From assembly GCA_027011835.1 (NCBI GenBank), contig JALUZN010000475.1, forward strand, positions 1 to 17,581: DNA of 17,581 bases, given 5' to 3'. The translations under genes and the position numbers were made by a program. Position 1 is the stretch's first letter; every line of letters begins with the position of its first letter. Shown here piece by piece: positions 14,340 through 17,581 of the stretch. The notes under the pieces were generated by a model. That model was given only the letters and a program-made list of their open reading frames with translations, was not told the origin of the DNA and did no database searches. This stretch comes from Draconibacterium sp. (GTDB lineage Bacteria > Bacteroidota > Bacteroidia > Bacteroidales > Prolixibacteraceae).

Positions 14340-16661
14340 ATGAAGTTAAATTTCACAAAAGTAGAAAAGGCCTTTTTCGAAGAAGCAAGTAACAAAAATG
14401 TTTCAACAAAAATTCCTTATGTAAGAGTTGATAGTTTCCCAAAATTAGGGTTGCTGTCGGCATTAAGTTTTCTCGAATGGGTAAGCGAAAATCCAAACGG
14501 AGTAATTAGTTTGCCTACCGGAAAAACAGCACAGTATTTTCTTCAGTTTACCCATTTATTGCTCGATAACTGGGAGAATAAAAAAGGGAAAGACATTCTG
14601 AAACGATACAACCTTGGCGACCTTAAAAAGCCCGATTTATCGGGGCTGCATTTTGTTCAAATGGGCGAGTTTTACCCCATTAACACCGAGCAACACAACA
14701 GTTTATGTAACTATGCCGAGAAGTATTATATTGAAGGATTTGGCCTCGACAAAAAGAAAGCACTTCTTATCGACTCGAATAAAATAGAGCTTGCCGACGG
14801 GAAATCCTTCTCGGAAGTTTTCCCCGATTTTAAAATCGATTTAACACTCCGCTATCGCGAAGCAAAAACCTGCGCCGAACGGATACAAAAAAAGTCGATT
14901 TTTAAAATCGATAACTGGTGTACTGCCTACGAAAATAAAATTCGAGAAAAAGGTGGCATCGGATTCTTTTTGGGAGGAATTGGCCCCGACGGGCACATTG
15001 CTTTTAACGTTAATGGCACCGACCATTTTTCGACTACCCGCCTGACAAAGACAAACTTTGAAACACAAGCTGTTACTGCTGCCGATTTAGGTGGTATTGA
15101 AGTTTCGAAAAACCGTTTGGTGATAACAATTGGTCTTGGAACAATAGGTTATAACCCAAAAAACAAAGCCATTGTTTATGCCGCCGGAGAAGCAATTGCC
15201 GACACAATAAAAGATGCTTTGGAAAAAGAACCCACAGTTACTGCGCCGGCTACTTCGCTTCAGAAATTAAAAAATGCACGGTTTTATTTAACCGAAGGAG
15301 CAACTGTCAGCCTCGAAGATAGTACCGATTATTTTTTTACAGCAGGAGAGTGGTCGCACAAAAAAACAGAACGTGCGGTTATGGAGCTTTGCAAAAAGAT
15401 TAATAAATTCGGCCCAAAGTTAACCCTTAACGACTTAAAGTCAGATAAATACTGCAAGCTCATTCCCAACTTAAGCGAAAATACAGTTCAATCGGTTATC
15501 GATTCTATTCTTGCTAAAATGGAGCGAGGATTGGCAACGCAAAGCAATCAGGTATATTACCACACAGGGCCACACCACGACGATATTATGCTTGGCATTA
15601 TGCCCATTACAAATCGCCAGTCGCGCAGTGCAAGCAACGAATTGCACTTTGCGGTAATGACTTCAGGTTTTACTGCGGTAACCAATCATTTCCTTGGCGA
15701 CTTGTTGACCGACACAAAAAATTTAATTGACGAAGGGAAAATAGAGATGATAAATTATCCCGATTTCTTTAAAACAGGATACAAATTTAAATGGGATAAA
15801 GACATCTATCACTACCTCGACAGTGTTGCCGCTATGGACGAAGAGGAGAAACGTCGTGGCGTTTGTCACCGTTTAATTCGGGCAATCGTTTTGGTTTGGA
15901 ACATCGACACAAAAGAGGAGCTTTCTTATACTATTGATGAAATTCTAAAAATTCTGAAAGACAGCTACGATGGAGGGAAAAATCCACCTAAGATTCAGAA
16001 AATAAAAGGAATGATTCGCGAATTTGAAGAGGAACTTGTTTGGGCGCACTACGGAGTTATGGTAAAAAATGTTCACCATAAACGGTTAGGATTTTACTCG
16101 GGCGACCCGTTTGCTACGCAGCCCGATTTTAACCGCGATGTTTTACCTATTCTCGAAGATTTCAGAAAATATAAACCTACGGTAATTAGTTTGGCAATGG
16201 ATCCGCAGGGTAGCGGCCCCGATACACACTACAAAGTTTTGCAAGCCGTTGCAAAAGCTGTTGAAGCGTGGAACAAAGAGGAAGATTTAAGTAAACTTCG
16301 AATTGTTGGCTACCGCAATGTGTGGTTTAAATACAATCCGTGGGATGCCGAAGTAATCGTGCCGGTTTCGCTGAATGCACTGGCAACACTCGACAAGTCG
16401 TTCTCCGACTGCTATGTAACACAAGTAAATGCTTCGTTCCCAAGTTATCAGCTCGATGGTAAATTCAGCGATTTAACACAGCTAATCTGGTTCGAACAGC
16501 ACAAGCAAATTCAGTTCTTGCTGGGTAAAAACTATTTCTACGAAAACGAATCGCCACTTTTACGTGCAACACACGGAATGATTTTCCACCGCGATTTAAA
16601 TGTCGATGAGTTTTTAAAAGAGGCATTTAAAATGGAAAAATCGATGGAAGGAATTTTTTAA
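14340..16661 (+). CDS. NagB-like domain fused to PIG-L (LmbE) deacetylase domain
   Basis: A 773-residue two-domain cytoplasmic protein, often labelled glucosamine-6-phosphate deaminase in Bacteroidota. Residues 1 to about 300 are NagB-like, with LPTGK and GGIGPDGHIAFN (D217, H219). Against E. coli NagB, the enolisation base Asp72 is Gly109 (QMGEF for NMDEY) and Glu148 is Val224, so normal deaminase activity is doubtful. From about 403 to the end is a PIG-L/LmbE zinc deacetylase domain: GPHHDD (410-415) replaces the usual AHPDD, giving metal ligands His412 and Asp415 and base Asp414. DPQGSGPDTH near 621-630 probably supplies the third ligand, His630, shifted by one from the usual HPDH. No signal peptide. 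It sits between the ROK regulator and nagB with tight spacing. The likely substrates are GlcNAc derivatives; the true reaction is unknown. Confidence 0.88.
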   Translation: MKLNFTKVEKAFFEEASNKNVSTKIPYVRVDSFPKLGLLSALSFLEWVSENPNGVISLPTGKTAQYFLQFTHLLLDNWENKKGKDILKRYNLGDLKKPDLSGLHFVQMGEFYPINTEQHNSLCNYAEKYYIEGFGLDKKKALLIDSNKIELADGKSFSEVFPDFKIDLTLRYREAKTCAERIQKKSIFKIDNWCTAYENKIREKGGIGFFLGGIGPDGHIAFNVNGTDHFSTTRLTKTNFETQAVTAADLGGIEVSKNRLVITIGLGTIGYNPKNKAIVYAAGEAIADTIKDALEKEPTVTAPATSLQKLKNARFYLTEGATVSLEDSTDYFFTAGEWSHKKTERAVMELCKKINKFGPKLTLNDLKSDKYCKLIPNLSENTVQSVIDSILAKMERGLATQSNQVYYHTGPHHDDIMLGIMPITNRQSRSASNELHFAVMTSGFTAVTNHFLGDLLTDTKNLIDEGKIEMINYPDFFKTGYKFKWDKDIYHYLDSVAAMDEEEKRRGVCHRLIRAIVLVWNIDTKEELSYTIDEILKILKDSYDGGKNPPKIQKIKGMIREFEEELVWAHYGVMVKNVHHKRLGFYSGDPFATQPDFNRDVLPILEDFRKYKPTVISLAMDPQGSGPDTHYKVLQAVAKAVEAWNKEEDLSKLRIVGYRNVWFKYNPWDAEVIVPVSLNALATLDKSFSDCYVTQVNASFPSYQLDGKFSDLTQLIWFEQHKQIQFLLGKNYFYENESPLLRATHGMIFHRDLNVDEFLKEAFKMEKSMEGIF

Positions 16662-16684
16662 TACAAATACTAAAATATAGAATT

Positions 16685-17476
16685 ATGAGAGTTTTAATAC
16701 ACGACAATTATCAGCAATTAAGTAAATGGACAGCCAATTACATTGCAAAAAAGATAGAGGCATTTCAACCAACACCCGAGAAACCTTTTGTTCTCGGACT
16801 GCCAACCGGGTCGTCGCCCATTGGCGTTTATACCGAATTTATTAAGCTGGTGAAAGAGGGAAAAATGTCGTTTAAAAATGTGGTGACATTTAATATGGAC
16901 GAATATGTAAATATTCCGGAAGACCATCCTCAGAGCTACCACTATTTTATGGATTCGAATCTTTTTAACCATATCGATATTCCTCGCGAAAACATTAACG
17001 TGCTGAATGGAAATGCTGCCGACCTCGAAAAAGAGTGTGCCGATTACGAAGCAAAAATTGCAAGTTATGGCGGTATCAATCTTTTCCTTGGTGGAATTGG
17101 CCCCGACGGACATATTGCTTTTAACGAACCCGGCTCGTCGTTAAAATCGAAAACAAGAGTTAAAACATTAACTTACGATACAATTGTTGCCAACTCGCGT
17201 TTTTTCGATAACGACGTAAATAAAGTTCCAAAAACGGCTTTAACGGTTGGTGTCGATACGGTTATGCAATCGGAAGAGGTTATTATTATTATTAATGGAT
17301 ATAACAAAGCGCGGGCAATGCAAAAGGTTGTTGAAGAGGGTGTTAATCATATGTGGACCGTTTCGGTTTTACAACTTCACCCAAAAGGAATTATTGTTTG
17401 CGACGAAGCTGCTACCTACGAACTAAAAGTAGGCACGGCTAAATATTTTAAAGATATTGAAAAAGACCAACTGTAA
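16685..17476 (+). CDS. nagB: Glucosamine-6-phosphate deaminase
   Basis: NagB converts glucosamine-6-phosphate to fructose-6-phosphate and ammonia, the committed step of amino-sugar use. At 263 aa it is almost the length of the E. coli enzyme, and the numbering coincides: Asp72 (NMDEY), Asp141 and His143 (PDGH) and Glu148 (FNEPGSS) are all present. The substrate loop GLPTGSSPIG is intact. The allosteric GlcNAc-6-phosphate site of E. coli NagB also appears conserved (Ser151, Arg158, Lys160, Thr161 and Tyr254), so activation by GlcNAc-6-phosphate is predicted. It follows the fusion gene by 23 bases and ends the operon before a strong terminator. It most likely supplies the deaminase activity that the fusion's degenerate domain lacks. 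Confidence 0.97.
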   Translation: MRVLIHDNYQQLSKWTANYIAKKIEAFQPTPEKPFVLGLPTGSSPIGVYTEFIKLVKEGKMSFKNVVTFNMDEYVNIPEDHPQSYHYFMDSNLFNHIDIPRENINVLNGNAADLEKECADYEAKIASYGGINLFLGGIGPDGHIAFNEPGSSLKSKTRVKTLTYDTIVANSRFFDNDVNKVPKTALTVGVDTVMQSEEVIIIINGYNKARAMQKVVEEGVNHMWTVSVLQLHPKGIIVCDEAATYELKVGTAKYFKDIEKDQL

Positions 17477-17498
17477 ACAATACTCAGTTCATCGAATT

Positions 17499-17534
17499 AA
17501 AAAAGCCGGTTACAAAATTGTAACCGGCTTTTTT
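17499..17534. terminator. Strong bidirectional terminator after nagB
   Basis: AAAAAAGCCGGTTACA (17499-17514) pairs with TGTAACCGGCTTTTTT (17519-17534) around a four-base loop. The GC core is flanked by an A-run and a T-run, so it works in both directions. It begins 22 bases after the nagB stop. Confidence 0.93.
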
Positions 17535-17563
17535 AATATTGTTATTACAAGAATAAATGGGAA

Positions 17564-17581
17564 TTATAATCCCAGTTTCTC
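17564..17581 (-). CDS. Possible 3' end of a convergent gene (partial)
   Basis: On the minus strand the last 18 bases read E-K-L-G-L-stop. The position, 30 bases beyond a bidirectional terminator, is where a convergent gene's stop codon would be expected. Five codons are too few to identify a protein, and a chance stop in AT-rich DNA is possible. Confidence 0.3.
   Translation of the reverse strand, partial: EKLGL

Overview
The window looks like chromosomal DNA of a Bacteroidota bacterium, most likely a marine or anaerobic member near Marinilabiliales/Prolixibacteraceae (inference). Signs are moderate AT-richness, A-rich leaders instead of strong Shine-Dalgarno sites, promoter boxes matching the Bacteroidota -7 consensus TAnnTTTG, a CarboxypepD-regulatory-type TonB-dependent receptor, and a NagB-like/PIG-L fusion protein of a kind seen in this phylum. 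No tRNA, rRNA, complete insertion sequence, phage gene or CRISPR array was found. The longest gene-free stretch is the first 235 bases.

Layout. (1) 1-235: intergenic, with a 17-bp direct repeat (43-59 and 83-99), a perfect REP-like palindrome (119-138), then a CPA2/Kef-type cation:proton antiporter with RCK domains (236-2131, +). (2) A shared terminator hairpin (about 2208-2240) separates it from a convergent TonB-dependent receptor (2247-4643, -). The receptor's leader carries a TPP riboswitch and a consensus promoter, which marks it as a probable outer-membrane importer of thiamin or a thiamin precursor. (3) A biotin-protein ligase without a DNA-binding domain (4867-5628, -) is divergent from the tight cluster rsfS - ftsH - LUD-domain gene (5781-8852, +). 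(4) A minus-strand block follows: a NagX/HGSNAT-like membrane acyltransferase (8936-10039), an exported LolA-like protein (10254-10970), a ferredoxin-NADP-reductase-like flavoprotein (11059-11733) and a secreted PHP-family phosphodiesterase (11817-12917). (5) Divergent from that is an amino-sugar operon (13115-17476, +): a ROK-family repressor, the NagB-like/PIG-L fusion, and a canonical glucosamine-6-phosphate deaminase NagB. It ends at a strong bidirectional terminator. The last 18 bases may be the end of a convergent gene.

How the genes fit together. The last operon looks like an N-acetylglucosamine catabolic unit: sugar-responsive ROK regulator, a possible deacetylase, and the deaminase that feeds fructose-6-phosphate to glycolysis. 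Its most unusual part is the fusion protein. Its NagB-like half lacks two of the four classical catalytic residues (Asp72 to Gly, Glu148 to Val), while the downstream free-standing NagB keeps all of them and the allosteric-site residues too. A perfect 19-bp inverted repeat directly before the ROK start codon is a good candidate autoregulatory site. The ribosome-silencing factor, the membrane protease and the LUD protein form a housekeeping cluster. I did not find a clearly new defence or mobile system; the best leads are the fusion enzyme, the ROK-linked palindromes and the nested hairpins after the TPP aptamer.
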